Positions 46,621-55,672 of a DNA stretch of 64,000 nucleotides are shown here, one piece after another. The notes under the pieces were generated by a model that was given only the letters and a program-made list of their open reading frames with translations, did no database searches and was not told the DNA's origin. The stretch is from Enterovibrio coralii (GTDB lineage: Bacteria; Pseudomonadota; Gammaproteobacteria; Enterobacterales; Vibrionaceae): the NCBI RefSeq assembly GCF_001559595.1, contig NZ_LNTY01000034.1:310001-374000 (forward strand), read 5' to 3'. The translations under genes were made by a program, and so were the position numbers. Position 1 is the stretch's first letter. Each line of letters opens with the position of its first letter.

Positions 46621-48387
46621 ATGGACGCAAACAACAAGCCGCAGGCGGCCGAGCTATCCAAGGTCGGTGATGCCAACGAATTAAAACAAACAGTTAAAGA
46701 GACAATGTCGACAGCAAAGCAATCAATTGGACAGATTGTAGAGACGCAGGCAGCGGATACTGCAAGTGCAAATGGCGTCGCTCGTGCAGAAGCGATGCGG
46801 CGTGCCGTGCGTGTTGGAAATCTTATCCCGCCGACCGTGAGTTTTGAATCTCGGGGGCGGACACTTGTTGTTGGTTCAGGGGAGCGGGTTTCGGGTTTTG
46901 CCAACCAGATGTCTTCGGAGCAACTGACGCAATGCACCTTCTTATACCTTGATGACTCCCAAACTCCAATTCCAACCATCACCCCTTATTATTCTTCATC
47001 CGTTCGTATTGCGGGTTTTCTCGGTGCATTTGACGTATGGGTGACTCATCAACTGACCGAGCAAAGCCTGTCTCAGATTGCGTTTGGTGGTCAGCATTTC
47101 GACCTGATTATTGACCTGTCTGAAGACGGCATACACGACGCTGAATTACCACCACTTGGCTACTACGCTGTGGGGCGCGGTTCGGTGTCAGAAACTGATG
47201 CGCTGGAGGCTTTGTCAGACACCATTGGTACCTTCGATAAGCCGAAGTTTTTCCGCTTAGATACAGAGAAATGCGCGCATTTCTCTCGCGGCCTTGAAGG
47301 GTGCACGCGTTGTATCGATGCATGTTCTGCTAACGCGCTGGAATCGGTCGATAACAAAATCACCATCAACCCTTATCTTTGTCAGGGCATGGGGTCGTGT
47401 GCAACAGCCTGCCCCACAGAAGCGATTAGCTATGCCTTGCCAGAAGCAGAGCATATCCAAAACTATCTCCATCAACTGCTGACGGTTTACTTGGAAGCGA
47501 ACGGACAATCCCCTGTTGTCCTTTTCTACGCAGAATCAGACGAGTCTGAGCTCGAGGCGAACGCAGGCTCGTTTCCTGAGAATGTTCTTCCCGTTCGAAT
47601 AGAGGAATTGGCTTCTGTTGGTATCGATACCTGGTTCAGCGCACTCGCCTTTGGTGCATCGCGCGTCCTTCTCTTTGAAACGTCGTCACTGCACGCCAAA
47701 ACGCGTGCGGTGATTGATACCGAGTTGTCGGCAGCGCACGCGTTTTTGACGGCCTTGGGATTGCCAGAAGACTGCATTGTCTTGTGCCGCAGTGACTCTG
47801 TCACTCAGTCAGCAAATAGCGGCCATGTCTCCAATGTCTGTCCAGACATTGTCATTGCTGGTTCAAAACGCGAGCGACTCGCAGCCGCCTTGGATGGATT
47901 GGCCTCCAACCGCAATGTGGAACCGCAAGTGAGTGATGTGCCGGTTGGCACGCCTTACGGCCGTATCGAGATCAATACGAACGATTGCACCCTTTGTATG
48001 GGGTGTGTCGCGGTGTGTCCGACTGATGCGTTAAATGCACTGGGCGACAAGCCGGGTATTTCATTCCGTGAGCAAGATTGTGTGCAGTGTGGACTGTGTG
48101 AAAAGAGCTGCCCGGAGTCGGTCATCACCTTGTCCCCCGGATACAACTGGGACGCAGACGCTCGTCAAACCCGATCCATTATTCATCAAGAAGCCGCTGC
48201 CGAATGTATTAGCTGCGGCAAACCTTTTGCGCCCGCTTCGATGGTCAACATGCTCATCGAGAAGCTGCGTAATCACAGCCATTTCCAGGAAGACGCCATC
48301 AAGCGGTTATCCATGTGCGAGGACTGTCGGGTCCGAGACATAGTGACTGATTTGGCGAAGAACCCTGAAAAGACACTCAAGCTCTAG
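46621..48387 (+). CDS. Polyferredoxin of the formate dehydrogenase cluster
   Basis: A 588-residue cytosolic iron-sulfur protein from ATG 46621 (GGTGGAGA ribosome site); a GTG at 46597 is also in frame. Cysteine clusters are CTRCIDACSANAL, CQGMGSCATACPTEA, CTLCMGCVAVCPTDA and CVQCGLCEKSCPES, i.e. two pairs of [4Fe-4S] ferredoxin modules, plus C-terminal CISCGKPF and CEDCR pairs. It is a large 4Fe-4S protein commonly found beside FdhD/FdhX-type formate dehydrogenases, probably carrying electrons or aiding cluster assembly. First gene of the sigma54-driven operon. Confidence 0.88.
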   Translation: MDANNKPQAAELSKVGDANELKQTVKETMSTAKQSIGQIVETQAADTASANGVARAEAMRRAVRVGNLIPPTVSFESRGRTLVVGSGERVSGFANQMSSEQLTQCTFLYLDDSQTPIPTITPYYSSSVRIAGFLGAFDVWVTHQLTEQSLSQIAFGGQHFDLIIDLSEDGIHDAELPPLGYYAVGRGSVSETDALEALSDTIGTFDKPKFFRLDTEKCAHFSRGLEGCTRCIDACSANALESVDNKITINPYLCQGMGSCATACPTEAISYALPEAEHIQNYLHQLLTVYLEANGQSPVVLFYAESDESELEANAGSFPENVLPVRIEELASVGIDTWFSALAFGASRVLLFETSSLHAKTRAVIDTELSAAHAFLTALGLPEDCIVLCRSDSVTQSANSGHVSNVCPDIVIAGSKRERLAAALDGLASNRNVEPQVSDVPVGTPYGRIEINTNDCTLCMGCVAVCPTDALNALGDKPGISFREQDCVQCGLCEKSCPESVITLSPGYNWDADARQTRSIIHQEAAAECISCGKPFAPASMVNMLIEKLRNHSHFQEDAIKRLSMCEDCRVRDIVTDLAKNPEKTLKL

Positions 48388-48396
48388 GAGACGGAA

Positions 48397-49011
48397 ATGG
48401 CGATGCAAGAGACGATTCACATCGACGATATCAGCAACGAAGAGAACCAAATTCGTCAAAGCATTTATGGCTTGCTGGCGCATCTTTTCAGACAACCACC
48501 GGATGAAGACACCTTGGAGTGGCTTTCAACGGTGGAAGTTGACGGCGATGAACATTCGCCGGGTATGGCAGCAGCATGGTCAGTGCTTAAGTTGTCCGCG
48601 TTTAAAACCAGCCCGTTTCAATGTGCAGACGAATATCAATTGCTGTTTATCGGCGTTGGCCGCGGCGAGATAGTGCCTTATGGCTCTTGGTACCTGACAG
48701 GCTCATTGATGGAACTGCCTTTGGCGATTTTGCGCCAAGATCTGCGCAGACTTGGGTTTGAGCGTCAGGAAGAAACGAAAGAGCCGGAAGATCATTTCGC
48801 AGCATTGCTGGAAGTCATGGCGATGTTGCTGGAAGACACAGAACCGACGGAACAGGCCGCGTTTTTTAATCGCCACTTGGCCCCTTGGTTTGAGAAGTTT
48901 TGCGACGACGTCAAGCGCGCGCAATCGTCGGTGTTTTACACCGCGGTCGCTGAATTGGCGAAACAGTTTTTGATTATAGAAAAGACCCGTTTTACACAGC
49001 GCCCTTGGTAG
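48397..49011 (+). CDS. TorD-family molybdoenzyme chaperone
   Basis: A 204-residue all-helical chaperone that binds the Tat signal and apo form of a molybdoenzyme, here most likely the FdhA product encoded downstream. Features are YGLLAHLFRQPPDEDTLEWL, the YQLLFIGVGRGEIVPYGSWYLTGSLMELPL stretch that corresponds to the conserved (E/D)YxxLF and PYxS-xY, and the DHFAALLEVMAMLL helix. AGGAGA precedes the ATG. Confidence 0.9.
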   Translation: MAMQETIHIDDISNEENQIRQSIYGLLAHLFRQPPDEDTLEWLSTVEVDGDEHSPGMAAAWSVLKLSAFKTSPFQCADEYQLLFIGVGRGEIVPYGSWYLTGSLMELPLAILRQDLRRLGFERQEETKEPEDHFAALLEVMAMLLEDTEPTEQAAFFNRHLAPWFEKFCDDVKRAQSSVFYTAVAELAKQFLIIEKTRFTQRPW

Positions 49012-49077
49012 ACAGCACGCGAGTTTGTCGCGGTGCAGTCATACCAGTCGGTACTGGAGAAGCATAAGGAGCAAGTC

Positions 49078-49284
49078 ATGTCGGATAGCAAAAAGGAAAA
49101 CGCAACGCAGGAGTCTCGACGTCAGTTTCTGAAGGGACTGGGCGTAGCAGCCGCTGCAGGTGCCGTTTCAACGGTCGCATCGACCTCAGTGCAAGCGGAA
49201 GTCACCGTGGTGAAGCCAGAGGAAGAAAAAGCGTCTGGCTATCGCGAAACGCAGCATATCCGCGACTACTACGACTCGCTATAA
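49078..49284 (+). CDS. Small twin-arginine signal protein of the formate dehydrogenase region (FdhX-like)
   Basis: A 68-residue protein starting MSDSKKENATQESRRQFLKGLGVAAAAGAV, a clear Tat signal (SRRQFLK), then VTVVKPEEEKASGYRETQHIRDYYDSL. The ATG at 49078 has AAGGAG upstream; an ATG at 49033 is in frame but less likely. It belongs to the short Tat-target proteins (TIGR02811 type) encoded before the large subunit of formate dehydrogenases. Likely a small subunit or assembly factor in the periplasm. Confidence 0.88.
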   Translation: MSDSKKENATQESRRQFLKGLGVAAAAGAVSTVASTSVQAEVTVVKPEEEKASGYRETQHIRDYYDSL

Positions 49285-49310
49285 CCCACTGTGATTGATG
49301 GAGTTTGATG

Positions 49311-52166
49311 ATGAAACTAACCAAACGTTCAGATTCAGTCAGTAAGGACGAAAAGCAGCTGGGTGTGTCTCGCCGAGCCTTTATGCGCAATACCACGATT
49401 GCGGCGGCAGGTGGTGCTGCGGCAGCAGGTATGTTCGTTCCGGGCATGATGAAGAAAGCCACAGCAAAAGATGTTGACCCGAACAAACCAAAAGAGATGA
49501 AACGCACCATCTGTACTCACTGCTCGGTAGGCTGTGGCGTTTATGCGGGTGTGCAAGATGGGGTTTGGACAGATCAAGAACCTGCCTTTGACCATCCTTT
49601 TAATGCAGGCGGTCACTGTGCGAAAGGCGCAGCACTTCGCGAACATGGGCATGGAGAGCGCAGACTCAAGTACCCCATGAAGCTGGTGGACGGGAAATGG
49701 CAGAAAATCAGCTGGGATCAAGCCATCACAGAAGTGGGCGACAAGGTGCTCGACATTCGTGAAAAGCTGGGTCCAGACTCGGTGTACTTCCTTGGCTCGG
49801 CCAAGTTCAACAACGAACAAGCGTATCTTTTCCGCAAAATGGCCTCGCTTTGGGGTACCAATAATGTTGACCACCAAGCGCGTATTTGTCACTCCACCAC
49901 GGTAGCGGGTGTCGCAAATACTTGGGGTTATGGTGCGATGACCAACTCGTTCAACGACATGCACAACTGCAAATCCATTTTGTTTATCGGCTCTAACCCT
50001 GCAGAAGCGCATCCCGTTGCCATGCAACACATTCTGATCGCCAAAGAAAAGAATGACTGCAAGATAGTGGTTGCTGACCCTCGTCGCTCACGCACCGCAG
50101 CAAAAGCGGATCACCATTTCTACTTACGTCCGGGTACGGACATTGCGGTGGTCTGGGGCTTGCTGTGGCATATCTTCAAAAACAACTGGGAAGATAAAGA
50201 GTTCATTCACCAGCGCGTATTCGGCATGGATGAAATCCGTGAGGAAGTGGCGAAGTGGCCACCTGAAGTGGTGGAAAAAGTCTCTGGCGCGACACCAGAG
50301 CAGATGGAAACGGCGGCGAAAATGCTGGCGCAGAACCGTCCAGGTTGTGTGGTCTGGTGTATGGGCGGCACGCAACACACCACAGGTAACAACAATACCC
50401 GTGCTTACTGTGTGCTGGAACTGGCACTGGGTAACTTAGGTAAATCGGGCGGTGGTGCCAACATCTTCCGTGGTCACGACAACGTGCAAGGCGCAACTGA
50501 TCTTGGTTTGCTGTCTCATACGCTGCCGGGTTATTACGGTCTGTCTGAAGGCGCGTGGAAACACTGGTCAAAAGTATGGGACGTTGACTTCGAGTGGATA
50601 AAAGGCCGCTTTGACCCCAATGAATACGAAGGCACCTTCCCCATGCACAGCAACGGTATTCCGGTATCGCGCTGGATTGATGGTGTTCTCGAAGACAAAG
50701 ACAAAATCGCGCAGAAAAACAATGTGCGCGCCATGTTCTACTGGGGGCATGCGGTGAACTCGCAAACCCGTGGTCAGGACATGCGAAAAGCCATGAACGA
50801 GCTGGATATGATGGTGATTGTCGACCCTTATCCAACCGTTGCTGCGGTCATGAACCAACGTAAGAACGGCGTGTATTTGTTACCTGCGACCACGCAGTTT
50901 GAGACCTTTGGGTCGGTCACAGCGTCAAACCGTTCGATTCAATGGCGTTCGCAAGTGATTGACCCGCTGTTCGACTCCAAGCCTGATCACGAGATCATGT
51001 ACTTGCTCTCGAAGAAACTGGGCTTCTCCGATCAGCTGTTTAAAAACATTCAGGTCAATGGCACCGAGCCAGTGATTGAAGACATCACCCGTGAGTTCAA
51101 CAAAGGCATGTGGACGATCGGCATGACGGGTCAAAGCCCTGAGCGCTTGAAGCTGCATCAGCAAAATTGGCATACCTTCAACTTTACCTCTCTTGAAGCC
51201 GAAGGTGGTCCTCTCAATGGTGAAACCTATGGTCTGCCTTGGCCGTGTTGGGGAACCCCAGAACTTGGCCACCCGGGCACACACATTCTTTACGATACCT
51301 CGAAAGAAGTGGCGCGAGGCGGCGGTAACTTCCGCGCTCGCTTTGGGGTGGAATATGAAGGGCAAAACTTGCTCGCTGTCGATAGTTACTCCAAAGGCTG
51401 TGAACTCGAAGACGGTTACCCTGAATTCACTGACAAAATGCTCAAGCAACTCGGCTGGTGGGACGATCTCACCGCGGAAGAAAAAGCGGCGGCAGAAGGC
51501 AAAAACTGGAAAACGGACCTCTCAGGCGGTATCCAGCGTGTTGCGATAGCGCATGGTTGTATGCCTTACGGCAACGCAAAAGCCCGAGCCATTGTCTGGA
51601 CCTTCCCAGACCGTGTTCCGCTTCACCGTGAGCCGCTGTTTACCCCTCGTCGTGACCTTATTGCTGAATACCCAACGTGGGATGACAAAGCCGATATCTA
51701 CCGTCTACCAACGCTCTATAAGTCGATTCAAGACATCGATGTAGCATCTGAGTACCCCATTATTCTCACCTCGGGCCGTATCGTTGAATACGAAGGTGGT
51801 GGTGAAGAAACGCGCTCTAACCCTTGGCTTGCAACGCTTCAACGTGAAATGTTCGTCGAAATCAACATCGTTGATGCCAACAATCTCGGCATTTTGGATG
51901 GTCAGGATGTGTGGGTTGAAGGTGCTGAGAAAGGCCGCGTGAAAGTGAAAGCCATGATCACGCCGCGTGTTAAAGAAGGCTTGGCCTTTATGCCGTTCCA
52001 CTTCGGTGGGGTGTTTGAAGGGGAAAGCTTGTTGCCGAAATACCCAGAAGGCTCTGAACCTTATGTGGTGGGTGAGGCATGTAATACAGCAACGACTTAC
52101 GGTTATGACCCTGTCACAGTGATGCAGGAAACCAAAGTCACCCTGTGCAAAATCTCAGCAGCGTAA
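49311..52166 (+). CDS. fdhA: Formate dehydrogenase catalytic alpha subunit, cysteine type
   Basis: Periplasmic bis-MGD enzyme that oxidises formate to CO2. About 951 residues from ATG 49311 (GGAG seven bases upstream; ATG 49308 is possible). Tat signal SRRAFMRNTTIAAAGGAAAAGMF. The [4Fe-4S] ligands are in TICTHCSVGCGVY with a fourth in GGHCAKGAA. The metal ligand is a cysteine at residue 193 (QARICHSTTVAG) in place of the selenocysteine of E. coli FdnG, so no TGA recoding is needed. Mo or W cannot be told from sequence, but the tungstate-type transporter nearby makes W possible. Confidence 0.95.
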   Translation: MKLTKRSDSVSKDEKQLGVSRRAFMRNTTIAAAGGAAAAGMFVPGMMKKATAKDVDPNKPKEMKRTICTHCSVGCGVYAGVQDGVWTDQEPAFDHPFNAGGHCAKGAALREHGHGERRLKYPMKLVDGKWQKISWDQAITEVGDKVLDIREKLGPDSVYFLGSAKFNNEQAYLFRKMASLWGTNNVDHQARICHSTTVAGVANTWGYGAMTNSFNDMHNCKSILFIGSNPAEAHPVAMQHILIAKEKNDCKIVVADPRRSRTAAKADHHFYLRPGTDIAVVWGLLWHIFKNNWEDKEFIHQRVFGMDEIREEVAKWPPEVVEKVSGATPEQMETAAKMLAQNRPGCVVWCMGGTQHTTGNNNTRAYCVLELALGNLGKSGGGANIFRGHDNVQGATDLGLLSHTLPGYYGLSEGAWKHWSKVWDVDFEWIKGRFDPNEYEGTFPMHSNGIPVSRWIDGVLEDKDKIAQKNNVRAMFYWGHAVNSQTRGQDMRKAMNELDMMVIVDPYPTVAAVMNQRKNGVYLLPATTQFETFGSVTASNRSIQWRSQVIDPLFDSKPDHEIMYLLSKKLGFSDQLFKNIQVNGTEPVIEDITREFNKGMWTIGMTGQSPERLKLHQQNWHTFNFTSLEAEGGPLNGETYGLPWPCWGTPELGHPGTHILYDTSKEVARGGGNFRARFGVEYEGQNLLAVDSYSKGCELEDGYPEFTDKMLKQLGWWDDLTAEEKAAAEGKNWKTDLSGGIQRVAIAHGCMPYGNAKARAIVWTFPDRVPLHREPLFTPRRDLIAEYPTWDDKADIYRLPTLYKSIQDIDVASEYPIILTSGRIVEYEGGGEETRSNPWLATLQREMFVEINIVDANNLGILDGQDVWVEGAEKGRVKVKAMITPRVKEGLAFMPFHFGGVFEGESLLPKYPEGSEPYVVGEACNTATTYGYDPVTVMQETKVTLCKISAA

Positions 52167-52181
52167 CGGAGGGAACACATT

Positions 52182-52790
52182 ATGGCTGATATGAAATTTC
52201 TCTGCGATACCAAACGCTGCATTGAGTGCAACGGCTGTGTGACCGCATGTTCAAACGCAAACTCGGAAGTGGTGACCTGGGGTATTCAACGTCGCCGCGT
52301 GGTAACCCTTAACGACGGTGAACCGGGTGAAAATTCGGTATCCGTGGCGTGTATGCACTGTGCTGACGCGCCGTGTATGGCGGTGTGTCCGGCGGATTGC
52401 TTCTATCGCACTGATGAAGGCATCGTGCTGCACAACAAAGAAACCTGTATTGGTTGTGGTTACTGTCTCTTTGCGTGTCCATTTGGTGCGCCACAATTCC
52501 CAAGCACTGCCGCGTTCGGTGAGCGAGGCAAGATGGATAAATGTACTTTCTGTGCAGGTGGCCCAGCCCCGGATGGTTCTGCGCTAGAAAAAGAGCTTTA
52601 TGGTGCTAACCGTATTGCCGAAGGTAAATTGCCACTTTGTGCAGAGTTTTGTTCAACCAAAGCACTGCTGGCGGGTGATGCATCGAAAATCTCCGACATC
52701 TTCCGTCAACGCGTGGTTGAGCGTGGTGCGAAAGGGGCAGGTTGGACAGACGGTGACGAGTTAGCGTACGACGCATCTGGTAACTCTTAA
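52182..52790 (+). CDS. fdhB: Formate dehydrogenase iron-sulfur beta subunit
   Basis: A 202-residue electron-transfer subunit linking FdhA to the membrane cytochrome. Four [4Fe-4S] sites are shown by CIECNGCVTACSNAN, CMHCADAPCMAVCPADC, CIGCGYCLFACPFGAP, and CTFCAGG with the later CAEFC. No signal peptide, so it is presumably exported with FdhA by the Tat route. The membrane-anchor helix found at the C-terminus of E. coli FdnH is absent. GGAGGG precedes the ATG. Confidence 0.95.
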   Translation: MADMKFLCDTKRCIECNGCVTACSNANSEVVTWGIQRRRVVTLNDGEPGENSVSVACMHCADAPCMAVCPADCFYRTDEGIVLHNKETCIGCGYCLFACPFGAPQFPSTAAFGERGKMDKCTFCAGGPAPDGSALEKELYGANRIAEGKLPLCAEFCSTKALLAGDASKISDIFRQRVVERGAKGAGWTDGDELAYDASGNS

Positions 52791-52835
52791 AGCATGGAAC
52801 GAGGCAGAGGAAGCTCTGCCTCGCAAGGAGGAGAT

Positions 52836-53843
52836 ATGTTACGTACATTGATCGCCATGCTTTTGGTGATAACCACATTCGGTGCTTATGCGGATCTTGA
52901 AAAGCAGGACAGGTTTAATGCCGATGGCGAGATGATTCAGCTGACCGGGGCTGAGTTTTGGCACAAGCTCAGAGAGGGCGAAGCCGGGAAATCTACATCA
53001 CCTCAGATGGAACACGCGCAACTTATCAACGTTGTCGGACAGCGTTGGCGAGAAGTTCGCAATGAGTGGGTGAGCCCAATGGGGCTGCTGTTCCTTGGCG
53101 GGTCTGCGGGCAGTTTATTGCTCTTTTATTTGTGGGCGGGGCGTATTCAGCTCTCTCATGAGCGAACGGGTAAAAAAGTGCTGCGCTGGACGCCATTTGA
53201 GCGAGCCATGCATTGGTTTACCGCCATCAATTTCCTCATCCTTGGCTTTTCGGGTGTGGTGCTACTTTACGGTAAGCACTTCATTCTGCCGATAGTCCCG
53301 CTTGATGTGTGGGGAGCCATCATCAACGGGGCCAAAGTGCTTCATAACTACTTGGGTCCGTTGTTTGTGTTAGGTCTGCTTTGCATGTTGATTAAGTGGA
53401 TGAAGAACAACTTCTTCAACAAAACGGACATTGAGTGGTTCAAGCAAGGTGGCGGTATTTTGCCAAATGGAAAGCACCCTGATGCGGGCTTCTGTAATGC
53501 CGGTGAGAAAGTGTGGTTCTGGCTGCTCGCTACGGTCGGTGTGGTGGTGTGCATCAGCGGTCTGGTGCTTGATTTCCCTATCTTCGGTCAAACCCGTCAA
53601 GACATGCAAATCGCCAACATCATTCATGCAGTAGCCTCGCTTGGGCTTTTTGCGGCGGCTCTCGGCCACATTTACATTGGTACCGTAGGGACGGAAGGTG
53701 CGCTCGAAGGCATGGCGACAGGATATGTTGATGAAAGCTGGGCTAAGCAACACCACAAAATCTGGTATGAAGAAGTGGAAAACGCGCCTGAATCCACAGA
53801 GCAAAAATCACAAGCATCAGGTGATGAGCAGCGAAGTACCTGA
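52836..53843 (+). CDS. fdhC: Formate dehydrogenase cytochrome b556 gamma subunit
   Basis: Membrane di-heme cytochrome that passes electrons from FdhB to the quinone pool. 335 residues from ATG 52836 with AAGGAGGAG just before; the 52794 start is not supported. The N-terminus has a cleavable signal-like segment (LRTLIAMLLVITTFGAYA) and an about 70-residue soluble region. Four further hydrophobic helices carry likely heme histidines in ERAMHWFTAINF, KVLHNYLGP, IIHAVASLGL and ALGHIYIGT. A terminator follows. Confidence 0.94.
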   Translation: MLRTLIAMLLVITTFGAYADLEKQDRFNADGEMIQLTGAEFWHKLREGEAGKSTSPQMEHAQLINVVGQRWREVRNEWVSPMGLLFLGGSAGSLLLFYLWAGRIQLSHERTGKKVLRWTPFERAMHWFTAINFLILGFSGVVLLYGKHFILPIVPLDVWGAIINGAKVLHNYLGPLFVLGLLCMLIKWMKNNFFNKTDIEWFKQGGGILPNGKHPDAGFCNAGEKVWFWLLATVGVVVCISGLVLDFPIFGQTRQDMQIANIIHAVASLGLFAAALGHIYIGTVGTEGALEGMATGYVDESWAKQHHKIWYEEVENAPESTEQKSQASGDEQRST

Positions 53844-53863
53844 TGTAAAACGGTAAACTGTTT

Positions 53864-53896
53864 AAAGAGCTCGCTTGTTGCGGGCTCTTTTATTTT
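53864..53896 (+). terminator. Terminator of the formate dehydrogenase operon
   Basis: AAAGAGCTCGC pairs with GCGGGCTCTTT (one G-U pair, short loop), then TATTTT. Confidence 0.85.
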
Positions 53897-53925
53897 GGTT
53901 GTATTCATTCGATTGGTTATCGATT

Positions 53926-53941
53926 GCGCAAACGTTTGCTT
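53926..53941. promoter_or_regulatory. PurR-like operator upstream of the exported nucleosidase
   Basis: GCGCAAACGTTTGCTT agrees with the PurR consensus ACGCAAACGTTTGCGT at 14 of 16 positions and keeps the perfect GCAAACGTTTGC core. It lies about 63 bases before the gene. Another LacI-family protein could also bind such a site. Confidence 0.7.
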
Positions 53942-54003
53942 TTATCTTTTCTTTTCCGAAATTGGCGGTATGATGCGCGTCTCTCAACCTTTTAGCAGCA
54001 ATT

Positions 54004-54769
54004 ATGCGTAAATTACTTCTTTCTCTTTCCTTGGTTCTTTCGACGTTTTCTATGACTCTACAAGCAGCAGAACAGCCGATTGCGCTGTTAGGTGCGATGG
54101 ATGCAGAGATTGAAAAACTTCTGCCAGAAATCGATAACAAACAGGTTCACCAAATCTCAGCAAACACCTACTACACAGGCACTATCGACGGAAAACCTGT
54201 TGTTGTTGCCCGTTCAGGTGTGGGTAAAGTGAATGCAGCGATTACCACCTATGTGTTGATTAAGACTTCAACGTCCAAAGCATCATCTTTACCGGTATTG
54301 CTGGTGCAGCGTCACCAGCATTGAATGTGGCTGATGTGGTTATCTCAACGGCGTTGGTGCAGCACGATGTTGACCTCACCACCTTCGCGCGCCGAAAGGC
54401 CAACTGAGTGGCTACGACGACAGATATTTTTATGCAGACAAAGCACTTCAGGCACTCGCTGTAGAAGCGGCGAATGATGCTATGGGTGAATCACGCGTAC
54501 ACGCGGGTATCATCGCAACGGGCGATCAGTTCATTGCCGATAAAGCCGTGGTTAAAGAGCTGCAAGAAGAGTTCAATGCGCTGGCGGTAGAAATGGAGGG
54601 TGCGGCCGTAGCGCAAGTCACCGACATGCTGGACATTCCACTGGTAGTGATCCGTACCATTTCAGACAAAGCGGACGGTTCGGCGCACATGGTGTACTCA
54701 GAAGCTAAACAAGTGACTGCGGACAACTCTGTGGCTATCACCTTGAATATGCTAAGCCGCATGAAGTAA
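54004..54769 (+). CDS. Exported 5'-methylthioadenosine/S-adenosylhomocysteine nucleosidase, two frameshifts in this sequence
   Basis: MTA/SAH nucleosidase fold, about 255 residues when repaired. Catalytic residues align with E. coli MtnN: acidic E in LGAMDAEI, the E of VEMEGAAVAQ, and D in RTISDKAD. Unlike the cytosolic enzyme it begins with a signal peptide (RKLLLSLSLVLSTFSMTLQA), so it should act in the periplasm. Single missing bases at about 54264 (AAG-ACTTC, expected K-D-F-N-V) and about 54387 (TTCG-CGCG, expected F-G-A-P) break the frame. A PurR-like box upstream fits nucleoside salvage. The exact substrate is not proven. Confidence 0.88.
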
Positions 54770-54861
54770 TTCGTGCTACCTAAATAAGTCACGTTGGTCT
54801 TGTTTGGCTAGCGAAACGAAATTGGCAGGACAGCAATTTCGATAAACGAGATCAGGCGCAA

Positions 54862-54896
54862 ATCAGGGAGGACTTTTGTCCTCCCTGATGCTTTTT
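54862..54896 (+). terminator. Terminator after the exported nucleosidase
   Basis: ATCAGGGAGGAC, loop TTTT, GTCCTCCCTGAT, then GCTTTTT. It separates the nucleosidase from pnuC. Confidence 0.94.
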
Positions 54897-54940
54897 AACA
54901 GGGATTAACATCAAACCTCAATTTCCCACAGGGCGACAAA

Positions 54941-55672
54941 ATGAACATTTTCGAACTGCTAGATATCAATAACACTCTCGTTAACATCCCAATCGGCGCG
55001 GGTGGCTATGCCATGTCTTGGATTGAGGCCATCGCGGCTGTGTTTGGCTTGCTGTGCATTTGGTTTGCGAGTAAAGAAAAGACCATTAACTATCTGTTTG
55101 GTCTTTTGAACGTCACCCTGTTTGCCATTATTTTTTATCAAATCCAGCTTTACGCACTGCTTCTTCTCCAGATTTTCTTCTTCTGCGCGAACATCTATGG
55201 CTGGTACGCGTGGACGCGTCCAACAGCATCAGGTGACACGCTTGCTGTGCGTTGGCTGGACAAGCAAAAACTGATGGTCACTGCCGTTATCAGTGTGATT
55301 TCTGTTGCTCTGCTAACGCTTTACATCGACCCAGTTTTCTTCGCATTCGCCAATGTGATGGTGGACGTGTTAAACGCTTTTGGAGCGGGTCTAGCAGATC
55401 CCGTGCTTCAGCCTGATGCGTTCCCATTCTGGGATTCTGCAGTCACGGTTCTGTCTGTGGTTGCGCAGATCCTGATGACCCGCAAATACGTCGAAAACTG
55501 GCTGCTATGGGTGGTGATTAACATCATCAGCGTGGGCTTGTATGCAGCCCAAGGCGTATACGTGCTGTCCATCCAATATTCTATTCTGCTATTCATTGCG
55601 GCCAATGGTGCGCGTGAATGGTCACAATTGGCAAAAAATAATAAAACCTACAAAGAAGAGGCAACGGCGTAA
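54941..55672 (+). CDS. pnuC: Nicotinamide riboside transporter PnuC
   Basis: A 243-residue inner-membrane facilitator of NAD precursor uptake, with about seven hydrophobic helices. Typical signatures are WIEAIAAVFGLLCIWFASKEK, the substrate-gate region NIYGWYAWTRP, and the late ENWLLWVVINIISVGLYAAQGVYVLSIQYSILLFIAANGAREW. No fused kinase. Its stop overlaps the nucleoside phosphorylase start, so the two are coupled. Confidence 0.94.
   Translation: MNIFELLDINNTLVNIPIGAGGYAMSWIEAIAAVFGLLCIWFASKEKTINYLFGLLNVTLFAIIFYQIQLYALLLLQIFFFCANIYGWYAWTRPTASGDTLAVRWLDKQKLMVTAVISVISVALLTLYIDPVFFAFANVMVDVLNAFGAGLADPVLQPDAFPFWDSAVTVLSVVAQILMTRKYVENWLLWVVINIISVGLYAAQGVYVLSIQYSILLFIAANGAREWSQLAKNNKTYKEEATA

Noticed and set aside
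49311-52166. Selenocysteine (TGA) codon in the formate dehydrogenase gene
   Set aside because: The frame is continuous and the aligned residue is encoded as cysteine.
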